Source: Saccharopolyspora soli (GTDB lineage: Bacteria; Actinomycetota; Actinomycetes; Mycobacteriales; Pseudonocardiaceae). Taken from it: DNA of 64,000 bases. Below, piece by piece: positions 26,858 through 35,583 of the stretch. The position numbers and the translations under genes were made by a program. The notes beneath the pieces were generated by a model, which had not been told where the DNA came from, did not search any database, and saw nothing but the letters and a program-made list of their open reading frames with translations. Every line of letters begins with the position of its first letter. Position 1 is the stretch's first letter. The stretch covers positions 1 to 64,000 of the forward strand of contig NZ_JALBWV010000019.1 in the NCBI RefSeq assembly GCF_022678645.1, written 5' to 3'.

Positions 26858-28030
26858 ATGCGGCGAACGCCGATATGGGGAAGGCGCTCGGGTGCCGGAC
26901 GATCGCGCCGCAATGGCGCCGCAGTGGTCGCTGTGCTGCTCACCGGCGCTTTGGCGCTGGCCGGGTGCGCGAAGGACAGCGGGGACGGCGGAACCAACAC
27001 CGCCCAGGGGCAGGGCTGCCAGCTGAGCGCCCCGCCAGCTGGGGCTGTGGCACCGACCACTGCGGCCACCCAGCAGCAGCCGCCGCCGAACGCGGGCGCG
27101 ATGCGGGTCGGGCTGGCCTTCGACATCGGTGGGCGCGGGGATGCCTCGTTCAACGACGCCTCGGTGGCCGGTGTGGACCGCGCCAAGGCGGAGATGGGCT
27201 TGGCCGACACCAAGGAGCTCGACGCGGGGGCCGGTGAGCCGGAAGACGCCAAGCAGACCCGGCTGCGGCAGCTGGCGCGGGAGGGCTACAACCCGGTGAT
27301 CGCCGTCGGCTACGCCTACGCCGACGCGCTCAAGATCGTCGCGCCGGAGTTCCCCGGCACCAGGTTCGCGATCATCGACGAGACCATCGAGGGCATGCCC
27401 AACGTCACCTCGCTGGTGTTCGCCGAGGAGCAGGGCTCGTTCCTGGTCGGCGTGATCGCCGCGCACCGGTCGAAGAACTGCCACATCGGCTTCGTCGGCG
27501 GGGTGAACACCCCGTTGATCCAGAAGTTCGAGGCTGGATTCGTCGCGGGCGCCAGGGCCGCCGCACCGGACATCAAGATCGAGCGCAAGTACCTCACGCC
27601 AGCCGGTGACTTCAGCGGCTTCCAGGACCCCAACAAGGGCTCGGAGGTCGCGACCGGCCAGCTGGAGGCGGGCGCCGATGTGATCTACCACGCGGCGGGC
27701 GCGTCCGGTAAGGGCGTGTTCGCGTCGGTGCAGTCGGCGAACGCGCAGGCGATCGGGGTCGACTCCGACCAGTACAACCAGCCGACCGTGGCCGAGTACA
27801 AGGACGTGATCGTCAGCTCCATGCTCAAGCGGGTGGACCTCGCGGTGTACGACTACATCGCCGCGGTCGCGCGCAACGACCTGAGCACGGTGCCGAAGAA
27901 GTTCGACCTGTCCATCGACGGTGTCGGCTACTCCACCTCGGGCGGCAAGATCACCGACCTGGTGCCCACGGTGGACGCCTACAAGGCGGCCATCGCCCGC
28001 AACGAGATCCAGGTGTCCGACAAGCCGTGA
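26858..28030 (+). CDS. BMP-family nucleoside-binding lipoprotein (ABC transporter)
   Basis: 390-aa substrate-binding lipoprotein of the Bmp/PnrA family. The N-terminus has an Arg-rich start, a hydrophobic core and a lipobox ALALAGC with the lipidated C37. A Gln/Pro-rich linker leads to the type-1 periplasmic-binding fold (about 82-385) with DIGGRGDASFNDASVAG, AVGYAYADALK and FVGGVNTPLIQKFEAGF. Bmp proteins bind purine and pyrimidine nucleosides and hand them to NupABC-type permeases, which follow in the same direction. ATG 26858 is chosen for the AAAGGGG ribosome-binding site upstream. A strong hairpin after the stop may raise its expression over the downstream genes. Confidence 0.93.
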   Translation: MRRTPIWGRRSGAGRSRRNGAAVVAVLLTGALALAGCAKDSGDGGTNTAQGQGCQLSAPPAGAVAPTTAATQQQPPPNAGAMRVGLAFDIGGRGDASFNDASVAGVDRAKAEMGLADTKELDAGAGEPEDAKQTRLRQLAREGYNPVIAVGYAYADALKIVAPEFPGTRFAIIDETIEGMPNVTSLVFAEEQGSFLVGVIAAHRSKNCHIGFVGGVNTPLIQKFEAGFVAGARAAAPDIKIERKYLTPAGDFSGFQDPNKGSEVATGQLEAGADVIYHAAGASGKGVFASVQSANAQAIGVDSDQYNQPTVAEYKDVIVSSMLKRVDLAVYDYIAAVARNDLSTVPKKFDLSIDGVGYSTSGGKITDLVPTVDAYKAAIARNEIQVSDKP

Positions 28031-28038
28031 CAATTGAG

Positions 28039-28085
28039 GTGAAGGGCACCTTCGACCGGCTAACTCGGTCGAAGGTGTCCTTCAC
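28039..28085 (+). terminator. Long hairpin (GTGAAGGGCACC family) after the lipoprotein gene
   Basis: GTGAAGGGCACCTTCGACCG (28039-28058) pairs with 28066-28085 with one mismatch and a 7-nt loop. It starts 9 nt after the stop. In binding-protein operons such hairpins often attenuate transcription or stabilise the first cistron; which applies here is open. Confidence 0.65.
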
Positions 28086-28129
28086 TCATCACCCGATCAA
28101 GTGGCGGTTTCGCGCCAAGATCGTCACAT

Positions 28130-28148
28130 TTGGACGGAAACTGTCCAA
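28130..28148. promoter_or_regulatory. Dyad upstream of the ABC ATPase gene
   Basis: TTGGAC (28130-28135) and GTCCAA (28143-28148) form a short inverted repeat 52 nt before the ATPase start. It could be an operator of a second promoter behind the hairpin. Evidence is limited to the dyad. Confidence 0.3.
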
Positions 28149-28199
28149 TGTTGAGCACCCATCTGGTTCGCTTCCGGTGTCGACCTCCCACGGAGCCCC

Positions 28200-29750
28200 A
28201 TGAACACCTCCACTGCGCCGGATTCCGGCCGTCCACCCGGCGCTGCCGGGCCCCGGGCCGTTGAGCTGACCGGCATCACCAAGACCTTCCCCGGCGTGGT
28301 CGCCAATTCCGACGTGAACCTCTCGGTGCGCTCCGGGGAGGTGCACGCGCTGTGCGGCGAGAACGGTGCTGGCAAGTCCACCCTGATGAAGATCCTGTAC
28401 GGGATGCAGGCCCCGGACTCCGGCACCATCCGGGTGCGCGGCGACCAGGTGCGGTTCCGCTCCCCGGCCGAGGCGATCCGGGCTGGTATCGGCATGGTGC
28501 ACCAGCACTTCATGCTCGCCGACAACCTCACCGTGCTGGAGAACATCGTGCTCGGCGCGGAAGGCGAGCACGGCATCGGTGCGCGGGCGCGGCGGCGGGT
28601 GCTCGCGCTCGCCGAGCAGGCCGGTTTCGAGGTGCGCCCGGACGTGCTGGTCGAACGGCTTGGGGTGGCCGATCGGCAGCGGGTGGAAATCCTCAAGGTG
28701 CTCTACCGGGGCGCGCGGATCATCATCCTCGACGAGCCCACCGCGGTGCTGGTCCCGCAGGAGGTGGACGAGCTGTTCGCGACCCTGCGAACCATGCGCG
28801 AGCAGGGCTTCACGTTCCTTTTCATCTCGCACAAGCTCGACGAGGTGCGGGCCATCGCCGACACCATCACCGTCCTGCGGCGTGGCACCACGGTCGGCAC
28901 CGTGGCCGCGACCGCGGTCAGCAGTCATCGACTGGCCGAGATGATGGTCGGCAGTGAGCTGCCGGTGCCTGAGCACGGCGCGTCCACTGTGACCGATCGC
29001 GAGGTGCTGGCCGTCTCCGGACTGTCCGCATCGGAACAGGATCGGATGGTGCTCGCGGACATCGACCTGGCCGTCCACGCGGGCGAGGTCGTCGGCATCG
29101 CCGGGGTGGAAGGCAACGGCCAGACCGAGCTGGTCGAAGCGATCATGGGCATGCGCCCGGTGGACGCTGGTCGGATCGAGCTCGGGGAGCGCGACCTGAC
29201 CGGCCTGTCCACCCTGGCCCGCCGGGCAGCGGGCATCGGCTACGTGCCGGAGGACCGGCACCGGCAGGGTCTGCTGCTGGACGAATCGTTGTGGTTCAAC
29301 CGGATTCTCGGTCACCAGACCCGCCGCCCGGTGGCCCGCGGCCGCTGGCTGGACCGGCAGGGCGCGAAGGCCGACGCGCAGCGGATCGTCGAGCAGTTCG
29401 ACGTCCGCACGCCGGGCATCGAGGTGGACGCGGCCGCGCTCTCCGGCGGCAACCAGCAGAAGCTCGTGGTCGGCCGGGAGCTGTCCGGCGATCCGGTGCT
29501 GCTCATCGCGGCGCACCCGACGCGGGGCGTGGACGTCGGAGCGCAGTCGGGCATCTGGGACCACCTGCGCGCCGCCCGCGCGGCGGGCCTGGCGGTCCTG
29601 CTGATCTCGGCCGATCTCGACGAGCTGATCGGGCTTTCGGACACCATCCGGGTGATGTACCGGGGGAGGTTGGTCGCGGCGGCCGATCCGCGCTCGGTGA
29701 CCCCGCAGGAGCTCGGCGCAGCGATGACCGGCGCCCAGGAGGCTGTATGA
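28200..29750 (+). CDS. Nucleoside/sugar-type ABC transporter ATPase (tandem domains)
   Basis: 516-aa ATPase of the RbsA/NupA type with two ABC modules in one chain. Module 1 (about 20-255) has a full Walker A GENGAGKST (53-61) and Walker B IIILDEPTAVL, but no canonical LSGG, as usual for this family. Module 2 (about 265-510) has a degenerate Walker A (GVEGNGQTE) and the signature LSGGNQQKLVVGREL with AHPTRGVDVGA. It powers uptake through the two permeases downstream. Its stop overlaps the start of a 24-codon open frame (ATGA), which in turn overlaps the first permease. Confidence 0.95.
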   Translation: MNTSTAPDSGRPPGAAGPRAVELTGITKTFPGVVANSDVNLSVRSGEVHALCGENGAGKSTLMKILYGMQAPDSGTIRVRGDQVRFRSPAEAIRAGIGMVHQHFMLADNLTVLENIVLGAEGEHGIGARARRRVLALAEQAGFEVRPDVLVERLGVADRQRVEILKVLYRGARIIILDEPTAVLVPQEVDELFATLRTMREQGFTFLFISHKLDEVRAIADTITVLRRGTTVGTVAATAVSSHRLAEMMVGSELPVPEHGASTVTDREVLAVSGLSASEQDRMVLADIDLAVHAGEVVGIAGVEGNGQTELVEAIMGMRPVDAGRIELGERDLTGLSTLARRAAGIGYVPEDRHRQGLLLDESLWFNRILGHQTRRPVARGRWLDRQGAKADAQRIVEQFDVRTPGIEVDAAALSGGNQQKLVVGRELSGDPVLLIAAHPTRGVDVGAQSGIWDHLRAARAAGLAVLLISADLDELIGLSDTIRVMYRGRLVAAADPRSVTPQELGAAMTGAQEAV

Positions 29751-29821
29751 GCCACGATTTCTTGCCCGCTCATGCAGCCGACCGGGTGCGGGTGCCCGGC
29801 GAGACGCAGGAGGCGGGATGA
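29747..29821 (+). CDS. 24-codon mini-ORF bridging ATPase and permease genes
   Basis: ATG 29747 overlaps the ATPase stop (ATGA) and the TGA at 29819-29821 overlaps the permease ATG (ATGA). The 24-aa product begins MSHDFLPAHAADRVRV and has no recognisable domain. The frame fills the whole spacer exactly, so it may serve only to carry ribosomes from one gene to the next by termination-reinitiation. The ribosome-binding site of the permease (CAGGAGG) lies inside it. It is not homologous to the 59-aa mini-ORF further on. Real translation is uncertain. Confidence 0.35.
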   Translation: MSHDFLPAHAADRVRVPGETQEAG

Positions 29822-30912
29822 ACACCTGGCGGGCACGGCTGTTGCCGCCTGCGCTGGCGATCGTCTTCTCGGCGGTGCTGTGCAGCGTGGTGCTGGTGAT
29901 CTCCGGCGCGAATCCGATCGCGACGTTGGCGGAAATGGTCGCGCAGGTCGGGCGCGGCACCACCGCGGTGGACATCATCAACACCGCGGGCGCGTACTAC
30001 CTGGTGGCGATCGCGGCGGCGATCGGGTTCCAGATGAACCTGCTGAACATCGGAATCGAGGGCCAGTACCGGCTGGCCGCGTGCGTGGCGGCGATCGTCG
30101 GCGGTTCGATCAGCCTGCCGTTCGGGCTGCAGGTCGTGGTGATCGTCGCGGTGGGTGCGGCCGTCGGCGCCGCGTGGTGCGGCATCGCGGCGGTGCTCAA
30201 GGTCTACCGCGGGGTGTCCGAGGTGATCTCCACGATCATGCTCAACACCCTGGCCATCGGCGTGGTCGCCTACCTGGTGGCGACCTTCGGTGAGATGCGC
30301 GGAAACACCCAGGGCACCCGCATCATCCCGGAGAGCGGCCAGGTGCCGGGCATCCCGCTGGGCAGCGCGGGCACCATCTTCGGGCTGGTGCTGCTCTCCG
30401 TCGTGGTCGGCGTCGGCTACGCGGTGCTGATCGACCGCACCCGGTACGGCTTCGAACTGCGCGCTTCCGGCCTGTCGCCGACCGCGGCAGCGGCTGGCGG
30501 GGTCAACTCCAAGCGCATGATCATGTCCGCCATGCTGCTCTCCGGCGCCATCGCCGGACTGGCGGGCCTGCCGGAAATCCTCGGCCGGGACCACACCGTC
30601 ACGCTCAACTTCCCGACCGGCTACGGCTTCGCGGGGTTGGCGATCGCGCTGCTGGGCCGCAACCACCCGATCGGCGTGGCGTTCGGCGCGCTGCTGTGGT
30701 CCTTCCTGGACAAGAGCTCGTTGACGCTGGACAACATCGGGGTGCCCAAGGAGATCGTGACGATCTTGCAGGGCACCATCGTGCTGTCGGTGGTCGTGGC
30801 GTACGAGTTGGTGCGCCGCCGCGAGCTCGCCGCCGAGCAGCGGCGGGTCGGGCGTGCCCTGGGCACCGCGGCCACCCCGGCGGCCGCCGGAACCGGAGGT
30901 GAGAGGGCATGA
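29818..30912 (+). CDS. Nucleoside ABC transporter permease 1 (BPD_transp_2 family)
   Basis: 364-aa integral membrane permease of the RbsC/NupB class. About eight to ten hydrophobic helices are seen, with the family segments INTAGAYYLVAIAAAIGFQM, NIGIEGQYRL (the coupling-helix region that meets the ATPase), and ASGLSPTAAAAGGVNSKRM near the middle. It forms one half of the channel, the other half being the second permease. Its start overlaps a 24-codon frame and its stop overlaps a 59-codon frame, each by ATGA, so it is embedded in a continuous chain of translational coupling. Confidence 0.92.
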   Translation: MNTWRARLLPPALAIVFSAVLCSVVLVISGANPIATLAEMVAQVGRGTTAVDIINTAGAYYLVAIAAAIGFQMNLLNIGIEGQYRLAACVAAIVGGSISLPFGLQVVVIVAVGAAVGAAWCGIAAVLKVYRGVSEVISTIMLNTLAIGVVAYLVATFGEMRGNTQGTRIIPESGQVPGIPLGSAGTIFGLVLLSVVVGVGYAVLIDRTRYGFELRASGLSPTAAAAGGVNSKRMIMSAMLLSGAIAGLAGLPEILGRDHTVTLNFPTGYGFAGLAIALLGRNHPIGVAFGALLWSFLDKSSLTLDNIGVPKEIVTILQGTIVLSVVVAYELVRRRELAAEQRRVGRALGTAATPAAAGTGGERA

Positions 30913-31088
30913 CACCCCCTGCCTCAACCGCAGTCCTCCCCAACCGCACCTCAGGGGAACGTGACGCGAACCAGCCACAGGAAACCACGAAAAGCGAGAT
31001 TCGTGCTGGACGCCACCACCACTGCGAATCGCGGAGAGGCGGGACAGTGAATCGCGGAGAGGCGGAACTGGAGGCGGGCCAGTCATGA
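30909..31088 (+). CDS. 59-aa mini-ORF, family member A, coupled to both permease genes
   Basis: ATG 30909 overlaps the stop of permease 1 and TGA 31086-31088 overlaps the ATG of permease 2, both as ATGA. The first 28 residues (MTPPASTAVLPNRTSGERDA, then NQPQETTK) closely match the 47-aa frame at 50181-50038, which sits in another operon with the same double ATGA overlap. Both also share TV(N/K)RGEA near the end, while the middle differs. No known domain is visible. A short direct repeat (AATCGCGGAGAGGCGG, twice around 31025-31063) supplies ribosome-binding sites for permease 2. Either a small coupled protein or a spacer element inserted at an ATGA junction. Confidence 0.55.
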   Translation: MTPPASTAVLPNRTSGERDANQPQETTKSEIRAGRHHHCESRRGGTVNRGEAELEAGQS

Positions 31089-32350
31089 CCGCGGTCGCGA
31101 CCGAACCGGCGCCGACGGAGCGCAAGACCAGCGGTCCGGGCCGCCGAATGCCCGGCTGGGCCCGTGCCCTGCTGTGGGTGCTGGTCGCCTTCGTGGCGGT
31201 GTCGATCACCTCGTACCAGACGGGAGTGCCCCAGCTGACCTCGTCGGGCACGGTGCAGGCCGCGGTGCGGCTGGGCATCCCGATCTTGCTGGCCGCGCTC
31301 GGCGGGCTGTGGGCCGAGCGGGCCGGGGTCATCAACATCGGCCTGGAAGGCATGATGATCCTGGGCACCTGGGGCGGGGCCTGGGCGGGCTACCAGTGGG
31401 GACCGCTGGCCGGGCTGGTCGCGGCAGCGGTGTTCGGCGCGCTCGGCGGCTTGGTGCACGCGGTGGCGACCGTGAGCTTCGGGGTCAACCACATCGTGTC
31501 CGGGGTGGCCATCAACCTGCTCGGCGCGGGCGCCGCGAAGTACCTGTCCACGCTGCTGTTCGAGCCGATCTCGCAGAACCCGCGGGAATCACCGCCGGTG
31601 CCGAAGTTCGACACCTACTCGATGCAGCCGTTCGGCAGTTGGCTGGAGCAGTTGGAAGACCTGCAGCGGGTCGGGATCTCCGACCTGGCGGGCATCATCG
31701 GCGGCCTGATCACCGAGGTGTCGCCGCTGACCATGCTGGCCTACCTGCTGGTGCCGGTGAGCTACCTGGTGCTGTGGCGCTCGCCGTTCGGACTGCGCCT
31801 GCGGTCCTGCGGGGAGAACCCGGTCGCGGCGGAATCGCTGGGCGTCAAGGTCTACCGCTACAAGTACCTGGCCGTGATCATCTCCGGTGCGCTGGCCGGG
31901 CTCGGCGGTGCGGCGCTGATCCTCAACCCGGGCCAGGCGGGCTACCTGGAGAACCAGACGAACAACCGGGGTTACATCGGCCTGGCGGCGATGATCTTCG
32001 GCAACTGGCGGCCCGGCGGGCTGCTCGGTGGCGCGGCCCTGTTCGGCTACTCCGACGGCTTGCAGCTGCGCAGCGGCGAAACCAGCGTGCACGCGCTGTT
32101 CTACGCGGCGACGCTGGTGCTGGTGGCGGTGGTGATCCTGCAACTGTGGCGGCGCAACTGGTTCGCCGCTGGCATCGCCTTGCTCTTCGCGGCGGCGATG
32201 TACTCGGTGTACTGGTTCACCGACCAGTTGCCGGAAGAGATCACCGCCTACACGCCGCACCTGGTGACGCTGGTGGTCCTCGGCGCGGCATCGCAACGAC
32301 TGAGACCACCTGCCGCGGACGGAGTACCTTACCGCCGAGGATCCGACTGA
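31085..32350 (+). CDS. Nucleoside ABC transporter permease 2 (BPD_transp_2 family)
   Basis: 421-aa integral membrane permease of the NupC/YufQ type, partner of permease 1. A Pro/Lys-rich N-terminal tail of ~20 residues precedes about nine helices. INIGLEGMMILGTWGGAWAG marks the coupling region, followed by LRLRSCGENPVAAESLGVKV and GFSDG-like AALFGYSDGLQLR. It completes the importer fed by the Bmp lipoprotein. Its ATG overlaps the 59-codon mini-ORF. After its stop a 165-nt interspersed element separates it from the cytidine deaminase gene, so cdd may have its own promoter. Confidence 0.92.
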   Translation: MTAVATEPAPTERKTSGPGRRMPGWARALLWVLVAFVAVSITSYQTGVPQLTSSGTVQAAVRLGIPILLAALGGLWAERAGVINIGLEGMMILGTWGGAWAGYQWGPLAGLVAAAVFGALGGLVHAVATVSFGVNHIVSGVAINLLGAGAAKYLSTLLFEPISQNPRESPPVPKFDTYSMQPFGSWLEQLEDLQRVGISDLAGIIGGLITEVSPLTMLAYLLVPVSYLVLWRSPFGLRLRSCGENPVAAESLGVKVYRYKYLAVIISGALAGLGGAALILNPGQAGYLENQTNNRGYIGLAAMIFGNWRPGGLLGGAALFGYSDGLQLRSGETSVHALFYAATLVLVAVVILQLWRRNWFAAGIALLFAAAMYSVYWFTDQLPEEITAYTPHLVTLVVLGAASQRLRPPAADGVPYRRGSD

Positions 32351-32368
32351 GTTTGATTCCAGGCTCGT

Positions 32369-32533
32369 TTTGCGTGGCGGTGCGGGTGGCGGAACCTCAG
32401 ACGCCGTCTCGACTCCGGGATCACCGACATCATGTATGCCCAATACACCACGTCGAGGCTGCCCTCCCGAGACGACGTCTGAGAACCCGCGGCGGTGCAA
32501 GCGCCGTAGGTGGGCTAAGCGGCTTCGCCGCTT
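32369..32533 (+). repeat. Interspersed ~168-nt element ending in a hairpin, copy B
   Basis: This copy matches the minus strand of 11899-12067 over the whole length. It ends with AAGCGGC/GCCGCTT (32517-32523/32527-32533), in which the stem is identical to copy A but the loop differs (ttc versus gtga). It fills the gap between permease 2 and cdd. One reading frame encodes PNTPRRGCPPETTSENPRR, similar to copy A, but without a good start signal. Confidence 0.7.
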
Positions 32534-32576
32534 CAAAAGACAAGACCGAACCAACTTCGGAGTCGACTGACCAGTG

Positions 32577-32954
32577 ATGTCCACAGTGGATTGGGGAGCG
32601 CTGCGGGCCGCGGCGGTGGAGGCTGCGGCGCTGGCGTACTGCCCGTACTCGAACCTCCAGGTGGGAGCTGCTGCGCTGTGCGATGACGGCCGGGTGGTCG
32701 TCGGCTGCAACGTGGAGAACGGTTCTTTCGGGCTGACCCTGTGCGCGGAGTGCACGATGGCGGGCCAACTGCGGCTGACCGGGGGCGGCCGGTTCGTCGC
32801 GGTGGCCTGCCGCAGTGCTGCGGACGAGCTGCTGATGCCCTGCGGTCGCTGCCGCCAACTGCTCCAAGAACTCGGCGGGCCGGACTGCCTCGTGGACACC
32901 CCGCGCGGAGTCCTCCCGATGCGCGAAGTCCTGCCTGACGCCTTCGAATTCTGA
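32577..32954 (+). CDS. cdd: Cytidine deaminase
   Basis: 125-aa homotetrameric-type cytidine deaminase that converts cytidine and deoxycytidine to uridine forms. The zinc and catalytic residues are present: C56 and the proton-shuttling E58 in TLCAECTM, and C89/C92 in PCGRCRQLL. YCPYSNLQVGAA and GCNVENGSFGLT are the substrate-binding segments. The start is ATG 32577 or the adjacent GTG 32574; no clear ribosome-binding site separates them. It stands between the nucleoside importer and thymidine phosphorylase, so it belongs to a pyrimidine salvage group. Confidence 0.95.
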   Translation: MSTVDWGALRAAAVEAAALAYCPYSNLQVGAAALCDDGRVVVGCNVENGSFGLTLCAECTMAGQLRLTGGGRFVAVACRSAADELLMPCGRCRQLLQELGGPDCLVDTPRGVLPMREVLPDAFEF

Positions 32955-33063
32955 CCTCCTGGCCTGGGGTTTTGCCAAGATCACTCGTTCGGGGTGTATC
33001 TGGTGGAGGGGTTCGTTCCTCTTTATTGGCGGGAAGTTCCTGCGAGCCTTGGAGGCGACGGCG

Positions 33064-34365
33064 ATGCATTCCGCTGTTGATGTGATCCGCGCGAAGCGCG
33101 ATGGCGAGCGGTTGACCAACGAGCAGATCGACTGGGTGATCGAGGCGTACACCCGTGGCGAGGTCGCCGAGGAACAGATGGCCGCGCTGGCGATGGCGGT
33201 CCTGCTGCGAGGCATGACTCCAGCGGAAACGGCGCGCTGGACAGCGGCGATGGTCGCTTCCGGCGAGACGTTGGTGCTCGACGGGATCCGAAAACCCACT
33301 GTGGACAAGCACTCCACCGGCGGCGTCGGCGACAAGATCACGTTGCCGTTGACGCCGCTGGTGGCCGCCTGCGGCGCGGCGGTACCGCAGCTGTCCGGGC
33401 GCGGGCTGGGCCATACCGGCGGCACGTTGGACAAGCTGGAGTCGATACCCGGCTGGCGAGCACGACTGTCCACCGCGGAGATCCGCGACCAGTTGCGCGA
33501 TGTCGGCGCAGTGGTGTGCGCGGCGACCGAAGGGCTGGCCCCGGCAGACCGCAAGCTCTACGCCCTGCGCGACGTGACCGGCACGGTCGAGTCGATCCCG
33601 CTGATCGCCAGCTCGATCATGAGCAAGAAGATCGCCGAAGGCGTGCAATCCCTGGTGCTGGACGTCAAATGCGGCTCCGGTGCCTTCATGAAGGATCTCG
33701 ACCAGGCTCGGCGGCTGGCCACCGCGCTGGTGGACATCGGGACTGCCAACGGATTGCGCACCAGTGCCCTGATCAGCGACATGTCGGTGCCACTGGGGCG
33801 AGCGGTCGGCAACGCGCTTGAGGTCTCGGAAGCCGTGGCGGTGCTGCGCGGTGGCGGGCCGCCGGACGTGGTGGAGCTGACGCTGGCGCTGGCCCGCGAA
33901 ATGCTGGGCCACGCGGGTCTGTCCGATGTGGATCCGGCCGCGGCATTGGCCGACGGCCGGGCGTACGAGACGTGGTGCCGGATGATCGCTGCCCAAAGCG
34001 GTGACCCGGAGGCCGAGTTGCCCCGTGCCCAGCACGTCGAGGTCGTCACCGCATCGGAAACCGGGACGTTGGCGGAACTCGACGCGTACGCGGTCGGGGT
34101 GGCGGCCTGGCGCCTGGGTGCCGGACGGGTCCGCAAGGAGGACGACGTCCAGCATGCCGCTGGCGTGCTGTGCCTGGCCAAACCCGGCGATCAGGTGATG
34201 GCGGGTGAGCCGCTGCTGGAACTGCACACCGATCGCCCGGAAACGGTCGGAGGTGCGCTGGAAGCGCTCGCGGGCGGATACGCGATCAGCGGTGCCGACC
34301 GGAAGTCGACACCGCTGGTGCTGGATCGGGTGGTCGCGGACCGCCCGCCAGCCGGGCCACCTTGA
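33064..34365 (+). CDS. deoA: Thymidine phosphorylase
   Basis: 433-aa pyrimidine-nucleoside phosphorylase that splits thymidine and deoxyuridine into base and 2-deoxyribose 1-phosphate. The phosphate-binding loop is KHSTGGVGDK (82-91). GLGHTGGTLDKLESIPGW is the family signature, and the central VLDVKCGSGAFMK is typical. ATG 33064 is chosen because GGAGG lies about 8 nt upstream; an upstream TTG overlaps that site. It follows cdd after ~110 nt in the same direction. Its deoxyribose phosphate product enters the deoC route found further on. Confidence 0.96.
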   Translation: MHSAVDVIRAKRDGERLTNEQIDWVIEAYTRGEVAEEQMAALAMAVLLRGMTPAETARWTAAMVASGETLVLDGIRKPTVDKHSTGGVGDKITLPLTPLVAACGAAVPQLSGRGLGHTGGTLDKLESIPGWRARLSTAEIRDQLRDVGAVVCAATEGLAPADRKLYALRDVTGTVESIPLIASSIMSKKIAEGVQSLVLDVKCGSGAFMKDLDQARRLATALVDIGTANGLRTSALISDMSVPLGRAVGNALEVSEAVAVLRGGGPPDVVELTLALAREMLGHAGLSDVDPAAALADGRAYETWCRMIAAQSGDPEAELPRAQHVEVVTASETGTLAELDAYAVGVAAWRLGAGRVRKEDDVQHAAGVLCLAKPGDQVMAGEPLLELHTDRPETVGGALEALAGGYAISGADRKSTPLVLDRVVADRPPAGPP

Positions 34366-34389
34366 TGGGCCGCTGGCGGGCAGTCCGGA

Positions 34390-35583
34390 TCAGGCGCTTT
34401 CGGCTGTGAAGTCGTCGCCGTCGTCGGCGGTCAGCGCCTTGTCCGTGTCGCGCTTCGCGCTCTTCGAACGGCCGCGCCGCTGCTGCCGGGGCAGCGTGGT
34501 GGGGGGCGGCGGTGCCGATGGTGCACTGCCACCGAGGATCAACTCCGCGAAGGTGGCCATCGCCTCGTCGAGCTGACCGGCGTGCCGCCGCTCGCTCTCC
34601 TCGTTGGCCTCGCGGACCAGCGCGCCCAGCGAGTCGCTGTCGGGGCGTGCGGAGAGCGTCCCGGACAGCTGCGACAGGTTCTTCGACAGCGTGCCGCCGA
34701 GCTCACCGAGGCCGGTCTTGACGCCATCCGCAACGGTGTCGAGGCGGGTGCTGAAGCCCTGCTCGACGGTGTCGATCCGGGCGTTGACGTTGTCCTCGAC
34801 CTGGGTGAGGCGACCGGACACCTGGTCCAACCGGTTGGTGAGCTGCTCCAACCGCTCGGCCAGCTTGTCCAGCCGGTCGGTCGGGTCCACGGCGGGCCGT
34901 GCGGCGAGCTGGTCGAGCTTGGCGTCCAGCTGGTCGCGGCTGCCGGACACGGCTTCGGCGAGCGTGTGCTGCACGCTGCCGGTGGAGTCGGTGACCGCGC
35001 GCTGCAACGCCTCGCGGGTGCCGTCGAGGTGCTCGTGCACGCCTTCGTCGATCTCGGCGAAGCGGCCGCGCAGGCTGGTCTCCAGCGAGTCGATGCGCTC
35101 GCGCATCGGCCCGTGCACCGAGCCGGGCAGCGCTTCCAGCCGACCGTCCTGCTTGTCGAGGTGCAGGCCGAGCTCGTCGAGGCGCTTGTGGATGTGGCCG
35201 AGCTTGTCCTCCAAGCCGTCCATCCGGCCGGAGACGCCGTCCATCCGGCCCGCGACCCCGTCCAACCGTCCGTCGAGCTGCGCGAACGGCTTGGCGAGCT
35301 TGTCCACCAGGCCGTCGACCGCGCTCTTCAGCTCGACCAGCGCGCCATCGTGCCCTTCGAGCTTCGCCAATGCCTCGTCGAGTCGTTCGGCGAGGACGCT
35401 GACCTCGGTGCGGTCCGGCAGCTCGGACAATCGTTTCCGAACCGAGCCCAGGGACTCCAGCGGGGACAGCCGAGCGTGGATTTCGTCCAGCGCGTCGAAA
35501 ATCTGCTGTTGTTCGCTCTCGCGGATCTCAGCCGCACGCGTGAGCATGTTGCGCATGCGGTCGAACGACATGTTCTCGGTCAC
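34390..35583 (-). CDS. Long coiled-coil protein with Ala/Pro-rich basic tail
   Basis: 397-aa protein of unknown function. Nearly the whole chain up to about residue 350 is heptad-like and rich in Leu, Asp, Arg and Gln (e.g. LDKLAERLEQLTNRLDQVSG), predicting an extended coiled coil. A tract around 105-125 repeats the unit GRMDGVSGRMDGLEDK. The last ~60 residues change to Pro, then basic (RRGRSKSAKR), then acidic. There is no signal peptide or membrane helix, so a cytoplasmic scaffold or filament-like role is plausible but unproven. It converges with deoA. The start is GTG 35583, with an ATG four codons inside as alternative. Confidence 0.8.
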   Translation of the reverse strand: MTENMSFDRMRNMLTRAAEIRESEQQQIFDALDEIHARLSPLESLGSVRKRLSELPDRTEVSVLAERLDEALAKLEGHDGALVELKSAVDGLVDKLAKPFAQLDGRLDGVAGRMDGVSGRMDGLEDKLGHIHKRLDELGLHLDKQDGRLEALPGSVHGPMRERIDSLETSLRGRFAEIDEGVHEHLDGTREALQRAVTDSTGSVQHTLAEAVSGSRDQLDAKLDQLAARPAVDPTDRLDKLAERLEQLTNRLDQVSGRLTQVEDNVNARIDTVEQGFSTRLDTVADGVKTGLGELGGTLSKNLSQLSGTLSARPDSDSLGALVREANEESERRHAGQLDEAMATFAELILGGSAPSAPPPPTTLPRQQRRGRSKSAKRDTDKALTADDGDDFTAESA

